From: Trichoplax sp. H2
Taxonomy: Eukaryota > Placozoa > Uniplacotomia > Trichoplacea
Assembly: GCA_003344405.1 (NCBI GenBank)
Contig: NOWV01000135.1
Span: 142,519 to 206,518, forward strand
Direction of reading: 5' to 3'
Length of the DNA stretch: 64,000 bases
The position numbers and the translations under genes were made by a program. The notes under the pieces are model-generated. The model searched no databases, was not told the origin of the DNA, and saw nothing but the letters and a program-made list of their open reading frames with translations. Of the stretch, positions 38,404 through 50,399 are shown piece by piece. Position 1 is the first letter of the stretch; every line of letters starts with the position of its first letter.

Positions 38404-38439
38404 TACTGCTCCAAATCTCTCAGCTGCTCAACACTAGTT

Positions 38440-38710
38440 ACAGTGTACTTTAAAGTACAGTACAGTACCGTATAGTTTACAGTACAGTATACTGTAAAGT
38501 GCCATGGACTACTGACTACTGTACTAGAAAAAATTCTGGTACTTGTACTATACGTAGTACGTATAGTACGAGTACTAGAATTTTTACGTACCATACTGGA
38601 GGGCCTTCTGGACAGTACTGTACAGTGTACAGTACGTTTCCTACAATGTACTGTACTGTACCGTACAGTGTACAGTGACTGTACTGCAATACTATACTGT
38701 ACGGACGGAC
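38440..38710. repeat. GTACTGTAC palindrome cluster upstream of ATG12
   Basis: Overlapping ACAGTACAGTAC, GTACTGTACAGTG and related palindromes begin about 40 bp before the ATG12 start codon and run for about 270 bp. This is the same repeat family as the block upstream of PKC. Confidence 0.85.
38529..38585. repeat. Long inverted repeat (28-bp arms) upstream of ATG12
   Basis: Arms 38529-38556 and 38558-38585 are complementary around a central G at 38557, with only two mismatches, both G-T type. The core TACTATACGTA/TACGTATAGTA is perfect. A transcript or single strand would fold into a stable hairpin. It lies about 125 bp upstream of the ATG12 ATG. Confidence 0.85.
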
Positions 38711-41700
38711 ACTTTGTACACCATATTGCAGTATTCAGGCATCACTATCATGGACATCTAGTGCATCTATTGCAGTAAATAATTTGATGACTGGCGTTGC
38801 TTTATCATAAACTGCTATATACATGTGCTGAAAGAACCCGAATTTTTATGAATAAAATTTTATAAAAATTTTTCCGGGAACTTTCTGAACAGTGGCAGTG
38901 ATTGCATATCTCATGTGTTCTTACTTCCACGCTATCCCTATTTTCATTGAAATCTATTGTCAATGTAAGGCGAAATTGACGTTTGAGCATACAGTATATT
39001 AATCATCAAATTTGTATTAATCGTTAAAGTAATTTTACTTAACTTGCAGAATCCCAATTGAGCATAACAAGACTTTCGGGACATACTGATTAGTACCGGT
39101 TCCGGTACAAGTAAATTTATTTTATACTCGATATACTTCGCGTACTTGTTTCCTAAACAGAATATTTCAGTTCAATAGTATGAAGCTTTACATAGAGCTA
39201 AACAGAGTTTTAATAAATTATAAGACGAGCCTGGTATCTAACAATATCTTATGAAATTCGAAATTCAAGTATCCAATTAAAATGGGAATAAATCCACTTT
39301 ACAGTATGTCCTAAATTTTGTAGTCAATTTCGCAATGGTTACATGTACCATTGCAAGTTGCGGTTAAGCGGCTCTAAACCATCGTAGATCATATGTCGTA
39401 AACTCGTAGATACCAGCAATATCGCTACTGTAGAGTTTGTGTATATATCCTGTTTCATGTCAAGGATTAATTAGAGCTGTTGCTATGCTGTAAATATGCT
39501 TGCGTGGATATGAGATATAACGCATTATTTAACGTATTTTGCTTTATCTTAGCTGCTGTACAGATTAATAGCGCAGTATTACCATCAGCGAAGCGGCAAG
39601 ATGCGCTTAGATTTTAGATCTATATATAATCATACACTGTGTAATATATAGCACCGTAATTATTGTTTGCACTATGGCAGCATCATGTGATCTAGCTGCT
39701 GAGATGAACGATCTAGTTCTATTTCTTCATTTATCTATTGCTATTCTCTATGGTTGCAAAATTCGATTTCTCCTATTGCTATGAATTAAATTTGTGTTTT
39801 GCATCCTAGTCAATCCTTTAGAAGTTTCTCAGGCTCTTCAGATATTTCTGTATCTCATTTCTCCTATTTTTGTTGTCACTAATTAGTGCACAAGAACCTA
39901 AACTGTTAACCGAATAATAATTGTACCATTATCATCGTGTATACCTCAAGCCTACCGAGTAATAAAGTATTGCACTCTTTCTATAGAGCTTAGCATTGAG
40001 TAATATCCAATTTTGTCTAGTAAAAACGCACACTGTATATAAAGAATAACTATCCAAGAGACACGATAATAATTGGTTGGCGATGAGAGCTTTTAAGAGC
40101 AAATATGCCATAAAATGATAAGTATTTATCGACCAAATACAGTACTGTCGTAGTTGCACTGTTACTGATAGTAGGGTACAGACATAAATTATAATATGAT
40201 TGATATTATAATTAGATTTTTGTGGTAGGAACAAAAAGAAACTAACAAGTACCACAGCGTATTATTTTATATTTTACATCTGATTACGCATTGTCTGCTA
40301 CGTTACTTTATGAACAAGAGATTAATACAGATACGATTTATATTTCACTGCTTATCAAGACAGCAAATTATTATTCAGGCCACGGAATATTTATTCTAAT
40401 CACTATTAATAACTATGTATATGTTGTACTGACGATAGATTTAGGTAAAGAACAGTATATATCAATACATAAATTAAAAGCAAATGATATACGTGGATTG
40501 TACGTTTTAATTATATATGCTGAGATCCGTAAATTTTATTTATACTGTAACAGCGTACAGTATATTACTATAGATAATAGTATATCATTATTACGTGTAC
40601 ATTTTTATAATAATATAGTTATCATCATGCATTTTTTTATAAAATACCGAAATATATGCTACTGTGGTGGTTCTTGTGAAGAATACCTTCCAGTTTCCTA
40701 GTGATTCTTTCTTTAATGTTAACTTTGTATGATAAGAGTATCCTTTACGTTATACCTATGCAACACTGGTCCAAACTCTACTTCATGTTTCTTTATTGTG
40801 AACATACAGCTAAGGTGTCTTATCTAAGTTAGTTAAGAAAGTACAGTGATACATTCACTGTCCCTTTTGCCTTTCTCTTCAATTGTTATGACCAGTTACT
40901 TGCAGTACTAATCTACTGTTGGTGCTAGAGAATTGCTGAGGTACTGTAGTTATAAATCATGTCTAAGAATGCTGTTTAATTGACCTTATGTGTTTAATAT
41001 CGCAATCAAAATTAAAGTCTCGCATATGCTTTCAATTTACAGTGACTAAAATAAGGACAAAGCTACTATACTAAATGTACATTGCACTCGTGTAGCAAAT
41101 TTTCTTACCCAATGATAGCTCAATCGGATTGCTCTCAGGTCTCTTTTTGATCCGTTAATAATTTAATACTTGGTATATCTTTGAATTGTTGTATTATCTA
41201 TTAATATATATAAGATTAATTACTGTTTAAGTAATTTTATTGAGCGTTGATACATGCATGTAACGATGGACATGTATGATTCGCTATATTGATTAATATG
41301 AGATTAATTGCTACTTAAATAATTTTATCGAACGCTCATATACTCGTATATGACGGTGGAATTCACTGTGATACTTGTCGGTACCAAGGTTGCATGAATA
41401 ATAATTATAATGTTTGAGAGCATTAACTGTAAGTATTCTATTTTTTAAAATTATTTATGACCGAAATAAATGGGTATTTGAAATAGGAGTTTTATTTAAA
41501 AATTTGTATAATATATAATGTAGAATCAGTAAGTAAGATTCTTCTTTCTCAGCACAGTGCGTATACGCGTATACGTGCTTTAGTTATTTGCTGACACCTA
41601 TACATTCGTAGGAGGTCGCTTACAAAAATGGGCCATATTTGAATTTCTATTAAGTAGGATGGACTATTTTAGCAATGTAAATTAATGTAATTACTGAAGG

Positions 41701-43050
41701 TCTTTCTTTCTATAGTAGGTTCTTTACATCCGTAGACGTGATAATTTCTCGGAAGCTTTTAATGCTATTCAAGAGAAGGCGTTCTGTATTCTTTATTAAA
41801 AGTATCAAGACGGACAATGAGAATTCCAAGAAATGATAACTAATTCCTGATTATGATAGAGAAATTAAGTGCTAATAATTCTAATTAAACATTTTATATG
41901 CTACATTCTATATGTCGAATTATGGGGAATTTTGGATAATGAAGAGCATTTGATTTCCCGAATGAATGATCAATCTAATTCTTTATAAGTAGTAATAATA
42001 CGAGTTTTGTTATAGAGTAAAGAGTAAAGACTTTAAATTCGTTACTTGTAATTTATAAAGATTCTGTGTCTAAGCAATCGGTTATTACTGTATTCAGGCG
42101 AAAATACTGGAAATTCAAGTAATGCAGTCTGTAAATATGCGAAAGTCATGCAATATGCAAATTCAAATACAGTTTACTATACTGTAGGAAAAGCAGCTTG
42201 TTCTATACTCATGCAATCATGCTGCATACTGCTACTTGACCTTCATATGTTAGTCAGTAAATGATAATGATGATTTACTGTTAACTGTAAATTAACGCTA
42301 GGTATTCATTACGCAATCGTTGTGCCGTATAAAACGTGTACAGTATACTGCATAGCGAAGAGGTACTGTGGCGTAAAAGTGAAAAGCTTTCAAATTATTG
42401 TGCTTCTATTGTAGTAAATGATTTCATCCTGTACTGCCATACTCATATGGGATAAAGTTTTAGAATTTCCGTCGAGATTGTTGAATAAGAGAAGAAGAGA
42501 ATTATTAGCCCCCCAAAGTTTCACTGACAGTTTACATTGTACTGTACTGTTGCATGCTGCCATTGCTGCTGTTGAATTTCGTATTCTCTAACATCTAAAA
42601 CTGACTCGTTGCTACTGGAGCTAAGAGGAAATCACGTTTTTCTCCTACTTATCTAAATAGAGCTGTTCCATGCAAACTCGCACAGTAGTCTGACTTTATG
42701 CACGTTGATGCTCGATACTGAGATACCGACAGTTGATTTTGAAGCATCTGGCTCTGACATTTGAGAATTGTATCGCTTCTGGTAAGAATAGCAATACCAC
42801 AGTATTGACTCTCTTACTGTTCTAAAAGCAATTGTCTATGAGCACTTTCATTAATCTTGCAGCTATTCATGTTGATAGTTTCCCAGGCTGTTTATCACGA
42901 CACTGTACATAGGGAATGTGTGGACTATACAGTATAATAAATGCAGCAAGTAGTACAAGAGGGGAACGAAATACTGTACTATTGATTAGTCCCGGACTAC
43001 AGTATTATACATACATTAGGTAAAACAGCCATTCATCCATTACATTTATT
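38711..43050. other. Intergenic, repeat-rich, no gene recognised
   Basis: AT-rich sequence with scattered ACTGTA-type motifs. The longest open frame (40291-40701, plus, begins with TTG) has low-complexity Ile/Tyr composition and no family resemblance, so I do not call it. Parts of 38690-38780 and 42340-42430 resemble each other, suggesting a dispersed repeat. Confidence 0.45.
41195..41375. repeat. Diverged tandem duplication, about 90-bp unit
   Basis: Two adjacent units (about 41195-41285 and 41286-41375) share ATATNAGATTAATTNCT, TTNAANTAATTTTATNGANCG and TGTATATGACGGTGG/ATGTAACGATGGA-like segments. Confidence 0.5.
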
Positions 43051-43056
43051 TGGTTA

Positions 43057-43463
43057 TGACTAAAAACCTCCATTGTAATAACAATAATGCAGATGTTCAA
43101 GATGAAAGTCCTCTCCTTGGAAAGAGCATATTCCATTGCCTATGGTAATATCAATAAGGTCATAGTTTGGTAGGGTTGCAGCACTATTTCAGGCATTGTC
43201 CAACTTTAAGGTTTGTCGAAAGCATTACGCAACAAGCATTTTCCGCAGTTACTCGTACAGTCATTCATGGACTATGTCCACTGTAGAGTACTGAAATGAG
43301 TATGATGGGCTAGTAAAATTAGTATTTTAGTAATTTATGGTAATCATCGAGACATGAAGCAATGTGTATTGAATGGTGTTCAATGTTTAATAGTGCTGGT
43401 ACTATACAGTGTTTATTTTTCTTTTCAGACTGAGAAAAAGGGGAAAAATATTACTGTTACTAA
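43057..43463 (+). other. Weak candidate exon chain of an unrecognised gene
   Basis: An ATG at 43057 opens a frame beginning MTKNLHCNNNNADVQDESPL that runs to a GTAATA donor after 43144. A TTTTCAG acceptor and GTAAAA donor bracket 36 bases at 43428-43463, which can read TEKKGKNITVTK. The two pieces do not join in a frame that clearly favours this reading, and no family was recognised. It may be a gene fragment or chance. Confidence 0.2.
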
Positions 43464-43619
43464 GGTAAAATTACTATACTTTCTTTCTACTTGATATCAT
43501 GATGCAGCTGTTTGCCATGCAAAAATTGGAACGAAAATAAACACATCGTTTTTTTAGTACTACAGTCCATGCCATCAACATGTACCGCCATGGACTATTC
43601 AATTGGCGGGATGCTAAAA

Positions 43620-44000
43620 TGGACCTTTAACACAGTACAGTACTGAATGGCGGGGGAGCAGGACTTGTATGAAGAGAAATTCTTCCAAGTTGTTGAGTGA
43701 CAGCTCATTGTGTAAGTGAACAAGTGTACACTGTCCACTTGTACAGTGTTGTCTTTGTTGGTCAGTCAAAAGGGGAGGGATTTCAGTACAGTACAGTACT
43801 GGTACTGTGTACCAGTAACGGAGACTTCGAAGAAGTCCATGGGAAGAAAGAGCGTTTTTGACGTACAGTACTGTACTGTACAGTAAAGATCACGGACAGT
43901 ACCTTGGCGAAGGGAGTTGACGGTGAAGAAACCACTCCAACGCAATGAGTATTTGCTTGCCACGCAAGTTTCCTGTACACTGTACTGTAGACTGGCACTA
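43620..44000. repeat. Scattered GTACTGTAC palindromes
   Basis: Short blocks of CAGTACAGTACTG and TACTGTACTGTACAGTA occur at about 43633-43645, 43785-43810, 43863-43885 and 43975-43990. They belong to the same family as the blocks upstream of PKC and ATG12, but here no gene start is adjacent. Confidence 0.7.
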
Positions 44001-44325
44001 ACTATATTATTGGAAAAGCTGAATAAAATCATTCATACAGTAGGTGTAAGTTGATCAGCAAGGGGGAAAAGATATAAATAAATAACTACGTAAACAATCT
44101 AGTGCAAGTAATTACGGTAATCTGCTTTGTTTTTCCAGTTGCTAGTATACAAACTCACTGGTCCCTGGTGATTACCCCTAGTGGCGTCTTAAGTGCTAGT
44201 AGTCCTACAGTATACCATGGACTAAAGTACAGCACTGTACTCAAAATAGGAATTTTTCAATCAATAATAATAATAATAATACTTTCTACTCGTTGATGAC
44301 AAGTGCAGTATGTCGTCTCCAGTTG

Positions 44326-44736
44326 TAACTTGAATTGATGAAAAAACGACTGGTTCTATCGAGGAACGTGACCACGTCCAGTTAGACCTGCGGTCCAGTC
44401 GATTCCTGTACTGACTGTAGACTGTGTACTCATAGTAATGAGCATGGAGCTTTTTACTGCCTGTTCAATGGTCCAACCACTCTCATATAGTAGAGTAGAC
44501 AGTAGGAAAAAGAGGAGAAACTCATTTCAGTCTCAGTGTACAGTAACTTGAATTGATGAAAAAACGACTCAATTCCTGTAGACTGTCTACTCATAGTAAT
44601 GAGCAATGGGAAGGAATGACTTGACATGGAGTTTTTTACTGCCTGTTCAATGTTCCAACCACTCTCATATAGTAGAGTAGACAGTAGGAAAAAGAGGAGA
44701 AACTCTTTTCAGTCTCACTGTACAGTGTACAGTACA
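44326..44736. repeat. Recent tandem duplication, about 190-220-bp unit
   Basis: The sequence from TAACTTGAATTGATGAAAAA at 44326 recurs from 44547. Both copies continue through a TACTCATAGTAATGAGCA stretch and a nearly identical TTTTTACTGCCTGTTCAATG to GGAGAAACTC block (about 44452-44523 and 44632-44705). Indels of tens of bases separate the copies. The second copy ends in a short GTACAGTGTACAGTAC palindrome. Confidence 0.85.
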
Positions 44737-44739
44737 ATG

Positions 44740-45653
44740 CACTCTGGCCTAGCCAGCAGGTTGGGTCACGTGATCCCCCTGTCATGTGAGTCAAATCCAG
44801 TTTTTCTTTGAATAATTCCAATTTCTTGATTAATTTAAGCGGCGGCTCCTTTGAGCTCCTTTGAGATACTGTGTTAAGGCGTTCGGACTGTAAGAGGTAG
44901 CTTGAATAAATAAGCTATTGTCTACTTTCATCACAAAGACAATAGAACAATCATTCGATAACATTATTATTCCGCGAATAGGAAATGCGTTTCCAAGAAA
45001 TTTTAAATATGGGCCGGTGCATCCTGTTGTATATAAGCTGGTGGAATTTGAAAGTAATTTTATTCTACTCCATGAAAAAATAAAAAGCCGTACAAGGTAA
45101 TCTCGTCTCGACGACCAAGATAGCTGCAAAAAAGTGTCTCGTCGGCGCTTTTTGAATGTCTGCAGTCGTTTTGCCTTGTGGGCTGCATCACTCTAGCGTT
45201 TTATCCTAGACTCAACATTGATTTGCAGTAAGAAGAACGAGAAGACAGACGATCCACTACTTTCATTGATTGATGATCATCACGCCTTGGAATTCAATCC
45301 TATTCTACTGATGGAAATTGATTGAAAAAATTGATTTACGGACTGTAGGATTCTTCTCTATTTCCATTTCAATCGTCGTCGTCAGTTTTTCAATCTTGAT
45401 CAAGACAACACTTCAATAGGATTAAGCCTATTGCAACCATCGCCTTATACATAGCAACTGCATCATTTTGGGGGCCATAGTAAATCAATCATTATCATCG
45501 TCTATCCCCAAATTGCTCTTGCGTCGATCTCTATCAACTGATTAACTCATCCACTACAGTCAATTCTGTCGCCTTACCGAATCATCATCGTATTACCCTA
45601 CGTCCAACTCGCAAGACCTGCATTCATTATATTACTCAACCAAATCTTGAGTC
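44740..45653. promoter_or_regulatory. Region upstream of the SOCS gene
   Basis: Should contain the promoter and 5' UTR of the SOCS gene. GC content rises and pyrimidine-rich segments appear after about 45110. A plus-strand frame at 44910-45100 is open for about 60 codons but resembles nothing I know. No core promoter element could be placed. Confidence 0.35.
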
Positions 45654-46235
45654 ATGATTGGCCAACATTCTCATAACGTATTGGACCATGGGTTGGATCA
45701 ACAAGCTATCATTAGTATTACCAAAGTGTTGTACATGTTGAAGGAAAGTTGTTGGTATTGGGGCAGTCGATTGACTAGCGATGAAGCTAAAAGGATGCTC
45801 AAAGCAGCACCTAGTGGCACATTCCTCTTACGGGATAGTAGTAATGAGCGCTACTTATTTGCGCTCACGGTCAAGACCGATGGCGGTGTTACCAATTTAC
45901 GCCTCAATTATTGTAAAGGTAGATTTCAATTAGAATCCAACGACGATATCGTCTCTCCAAAATTGCCATCTTTCGATTGCGTTGTTCAATTGGTCAATCA
46001 CTATACCCAATCCAAAAGGCGTATATTATATTGCTCAAAGTCATCCAAGACGTCGAATAAACGAAAAGCCATGCTAAAAGTTGAACTGGCTCAACCCTTT
46101 TATAACAATGTCCCTAGTCTACAACATTTATGTCGTAGGGCAGTTCATAGTCAAATGAATTCTGACACCCTTCGTCACTTACCTATGGCAAATACCCTGA
46201 TGCAATACATTATGAAATATCCTCATTCCATTTAA
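45654..46235 (+). CDS. SOCS: SOCS2/CISH-like suppressor of cytokine signalling, intronless
   Basis: 193-residue adaptor that, by family knowledge, binds phosphotyrosine through its SH2 domain and recruits Elongin B/C-Cullin5 through its SOCS box to ubiquitinate receptors or JAK-type kinases. The SH2 domain spans about 34-125: it begins CWYWGSRLT, and GTFLLRDSS carries the phosphotyrosine-binding Arg60. The C-terminal SOCS box (155-193) begins SLQHLCRRAV (BC box) and contains RHLPMANTLMQYI, where the Cul5-box LPLP is changed to LPMA. The length and short N-terminus match SOCS2/CISH rather than SOCS6/7. The ATG is preceded two codons upstream by an in-frame TGA. The coding region is a single exon, as in many SOCS genes. 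Confidence 0.95.
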   Translation: MIGQHSHNVLDHGLDQQAIISITKVLYMLKESCWYWGSRLTSDEAKRMLKAAPSGTFLLRDSSNERYLFALTVKTDGGVTNLRLNYCKGRFQLESNDDIVSPKLPSFDCVVQLVNHYTQSKRRILYCSKSSKTSNKRKAMLKVELAQPFYNNVPSLQHLCRRAVHSQMNSDTLRHLPMANTLMQYIMKYPHSI

Positions 46236-49200
46236 ATGGTAGTAGCACACGCTCAACTTGCATCACTCCAAACGCTATCAAGTGAATAGATTGATAGCCT
46301 AAAAGTATAAAGTTGCTTGATCCACATCAAACCGAGCATCAATCTGCCTCTTACTGCTTATATTGTCTATAAATGTACTTTCAAACATGCTAGAGGAAAA
46401 GTTTATTTCAAATCAGCGTGTATCACCGATCGTCAATGACTAAAATTAGACAACTATGATGTAGCTAAGGTGATGGCAGTTTTTTTTCTCCATATAAAAA
46501 TAATATTAAGGTAATGATCCAGCATAGCTAATCAGGTTAGTTATATCTTGGATCGACTTCTTTCGTTCTTTGGAAATACTAGATCGGAAGTGGGTACGGC
46601 TTTCAAGCAAGACAATATGCTATTTATGGCGTTCTTTAAGACGTGCACAATCAGTATACTGCACAGTATTACACAATGTGCAGTCAATTTGTAGTTCAAT
46701 TACGACTTTATAATTTTCAACTAGACACTATAGTATGTTAGTGATTGTTGTTATTTGATAATTATTAAATCCATCAAATGGTTATAGTAATTATACGAGT
46801 TATAATGATTGAAAAACTTGATTGTTTCTTCCATTACTCATATTCTCTTTGACCTTAGGAAATCGTCTAGTAAATGGTGATTGCTAATTACGTATTATAT
46901 TATTACCATGTCTATGATACGGGACAGTAACATTAACTGTTTGTCATTATTTGGATGAGTTTGTTTTAATGTCTGCTTTCAAGTCACAGTGTGATCTCAG
47001 TACATGAATCAAGTATCCAAGTTCTAAAGCAACTCTTCAATGACTGCTATTCTTAGTAGTAAAGAAAATTTCAAACTAACTTGTACATTCTGATTCGCAA
47101 GGGTAGTACCCTATACATCTGTGATTGAAACTGTCAACGACTGACCAACACCAATGTTCTAAATCTTAATAACTAAGTTTTATTAGCAAATTATCTCAAT
47201 TTATATCAACCAAGTTGTAGGAAGTTTTGTATATTTTGAAAATAATTATACTGTACACAATTGCAAATGTGTATATCAATATAACACTACAATTTTTTTG
47301 TTCAATTTTATCCAAGATTGTCTCAACTTATTACGTGACAATGCAAAAATTTTTCAATTTTTATTTTTAGCATCGTTTATAAACTTCTGCTACATTGATG
47401 GCTCATCTTTCATCACTATTCAATCCATAATCATGATTACTGTGTATATAGATAACAAAGTCATCCATTTCTATCAATGGATATAGTGATGTACACCAGC
47501 CACAGAATTTATCCCCTATAAAATAGGCTATGGCGTCTTGATCCACTATACATATCTTTACATATCTAATATGTGTTAGGGGCTGTCATGCCACCATAAT
47601 TTGTACAATTATTTCTAAACTGATTTTTATCCATGAAATTCTTGTACTGGAGTGTTTGATATTGCTTTTTAAATCTAAATCCATCGTCTTATTTATTACT
47701 ATATTTATATAATGCAATACCTTCTTACTAATGGATTAACTCAATATAATCGTATTTCCATGATTTTGATACCATCAAATCAAATAAAATACTCTGACTT
47801 CGATATTATATCTGCTTGGTCTACATTACAGTATATATTTATTCATATTTAGAAATTGCCTGTCCACTAAAACAGAGTTGTGCTAGGTTTTGCTAATGTA
47901 AAAATACCAAGTAATCCGACTAATTTTTAACACGCGAGTTTGCTTACAAATAGAAAGACGATACTTGCACTAATGTTGAAACATGCCGTAATACACGTTA
48001 TGTAATGCATGATGGTAACATGCAGTTTATCACATCAAGCAGTATAGTAAGCAAAAAATTTCTTAATAGTATAATCTAACTACGATAGCATTACCAATAT
48101 TTTTTACCTTTGGATGGATCATATCTTACTGCTGGATATTAGGATGTATTTGTACTGCAAGCTACAAATACGTGACGCTAATTCAATCCATATGCAAAAT
48201 AAAGCATACAGGCATGTATATGAAACAATTTAGTGCAGGGTCACAATATCGTTTTTGATTCCAGCTAGCATCCTCGTTTATTCCTGACATTACTTAATCA
48301 TTTACTAGTTGCTTAAAATTACCCTAGGTAGTAAAACTAGAATCTCCGTATCTCAACACCATTTTATTTATTACGTCAACAAGAGCTATAGTAATTATTA
48401 TAGCTAAGTGTTTCTACTACTCACTCTATCGTCAACTACATGAGGACAATTACCACTTTTGTATAATAATATAAGGTTCAGCGCACAGCACAGCTTTAAT
48501 GGTCTTCATTTCATTCATTCTTTCGATTTGGATGGTGTTTTGTGTTTTGATCATTTTTTACTATTTTATTTATTATATTATTTCATTAGAGACATAGTAG
48601 TTATCCAATCCGAATAATACGTTATCTCACTTCAGTTCTCTCGTAATATGATACATTGATTCAATCATACTCGTTAGCAAATTTGCTCTATCTTGTATAA
48701 TTTAATATCAATGCACACAGTAGTTATGCAAGACATCTGCTGTAATGCATCTTTTTATAGCTACCCAGTTAAATATTGATATCAAGAAGCTGAAATTGTA
48801 ATTTTACTCTGTCAACCCACTATTCTACGAAGTGTGCATCATATACGCGCATTAAATCTAGCTCTATAGCTGGAATAGCTCAGTTTAATCGGCTTATTTT
48901 CAATTCACCATAGTTTAAACCAAGGATTCACTAATCATGATAAATGGTTTCCATCATTTATCAATATTAAGGAATTTTGAATGGTACATTTATTTCGCTA
49001 GAGTCAGATCTGTTGTTAAACATTTTACTGCCCTATTACGACTCTCCGTTAAACATAAACACCCATATTGGTAATAAAATAACTTGCTTCTCTTCGTGTT
49101 CATTCTTCATGATATGCCAATAAGATTACTGTACAATCTATTGAAGCTTCTTGTGCTGATGCCATGTGTTGATAAGAGACTTTTACAGCTACGATTTATT

Positions 49201-49700
49201 ATTATCTCAATAACCTTTCTATCGTATCCCATGGATGGATGTGTATTTCCGAAATAAGTGCAGAAGAGACTATGCAAATATTTTGATATGAATTTTATTT
49301 TTCGATCACTTTGCACAATAAATTTCCACTAAGCTTAATATTTTATCACTCCCACTATCATAGTGAATATGATCACTGTCATACTGCATAAATTTTGTCT
49401 GGCTCTGTTGTTGATGTATGTTAGGCAAAAGTAACTCGACGGTATTATTACGGATAAATAATTAACATAAAAATTCGATGTGATTGTCATATTATTTAAA
49501 ATTGTGCACTAAAAGAATGCAAATTTGGTAATAGATAGAGACATTCCGTCAAAATAACAAAAAGTCAACAAAAAATCTTCATTGAAGAGCCTTCTATTTT
49601 TCAGATTGACGTCATTATGACAAGAAAAAGTCGTAAAAACTATTAAGAAATTATGAAGAGTGAAGATTAAGAGGTATACCATTTGTAAATGATTTAAAAG
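46236..49700. other. Gene-poor spacer downstream of SOCS
   Basis: AT-rich DNA. Short open frames exist but none show a recognisable family, and no exon with convincing paired splice sites was found. Confidence 0.45.
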
Positions 49701-49701
49701 G

Positions 49702-50388
49702 AATTCTAGATGCTATTGGATATTAAAAAGGTGTAATTTTGGAGAGCATTTTCTTATAATAGATTTTGAAGATCTGATAGGGACAGTTAGTAATTCCAGT
49801 ACGAGTTTAGCAACATTAGAGTTCCATATTCTATGTAAAAATTTGGAGATGATGCATGAAAACGTATCGATCCGTTTATTTGGTAAAAGAACTGTAGGAA
49901 ACACTCAGGGCCAAAGTTAAAGCAAATAACTCTAAACGGATTGACATTATACTCAAAATCGACTTCGCTACATCATTGATATTTAAGAATTTTGGGATGT
50001 TTGTCTACGTAGATAGCAAAAATGGAAAATTACAAATGGGCTACATGGTCACCAATACTCTCTATATTTACTGTAGTAAGACATTGACAGCGAGCACATT
50101 TTGATGCTTTCTCAACATGTATCATCGAATAGTACTGATAGGACTAAAAGAATAGAAGTAGCTTGTACAATATACACAATATGCCATGAGTATACACTAG
50201 GAAAAACATGAGTTTAATCTTCGTCTTCATAGTATTTGTACAGCAGACTCAAATTCTATTGACTTTTTGGAGTCTCTACAGTAGAAGCAACTAAATTAGA
50301 AAAACAGAAGGCAATTAATACTATCTTATTTACTATTCTGCCAAATTATCATATTACTTGCCATTGGTTGATTTTCAACGCTAAATAG
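49702..50388 (+). pseudogene. Possible coding relic, unrecognised
   Basis: Three plus-strand open stretches follow each other in different frames: 49702-49917 (72 codons), 49898-50101 (68 codons) and 50263-50385 (41 codons). They have mixed, non-repetitive amino-acid composition, including a Lys/Glu helix-like stretch EATKLEKQKAINTIL. Frame changes between them would fit a decayed gene. No family is recognised, and chance cannot be excluded. Confidence 0.22.
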
Positions 50389-50399
50389 GAAACATAGTG

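Noticed and set aside
40291-40701. 136-codon plus-strand open frame
   Set aside because: It begins with TTG, not ATG, is dominated by Ile/Tyr/Asn as expected of translated AT-rich DNA, and has no recognisable family. A frame this long is plausible by chance in 64 kb.
44830-45129. 99-codon minus-strand frame overlapping a 60-codon plus-strand frame
   Set aside because: Both frames are open over the same slightly GC-richer stretch, neither resembles a known protein, and neither has splice signals linking to SOCS.
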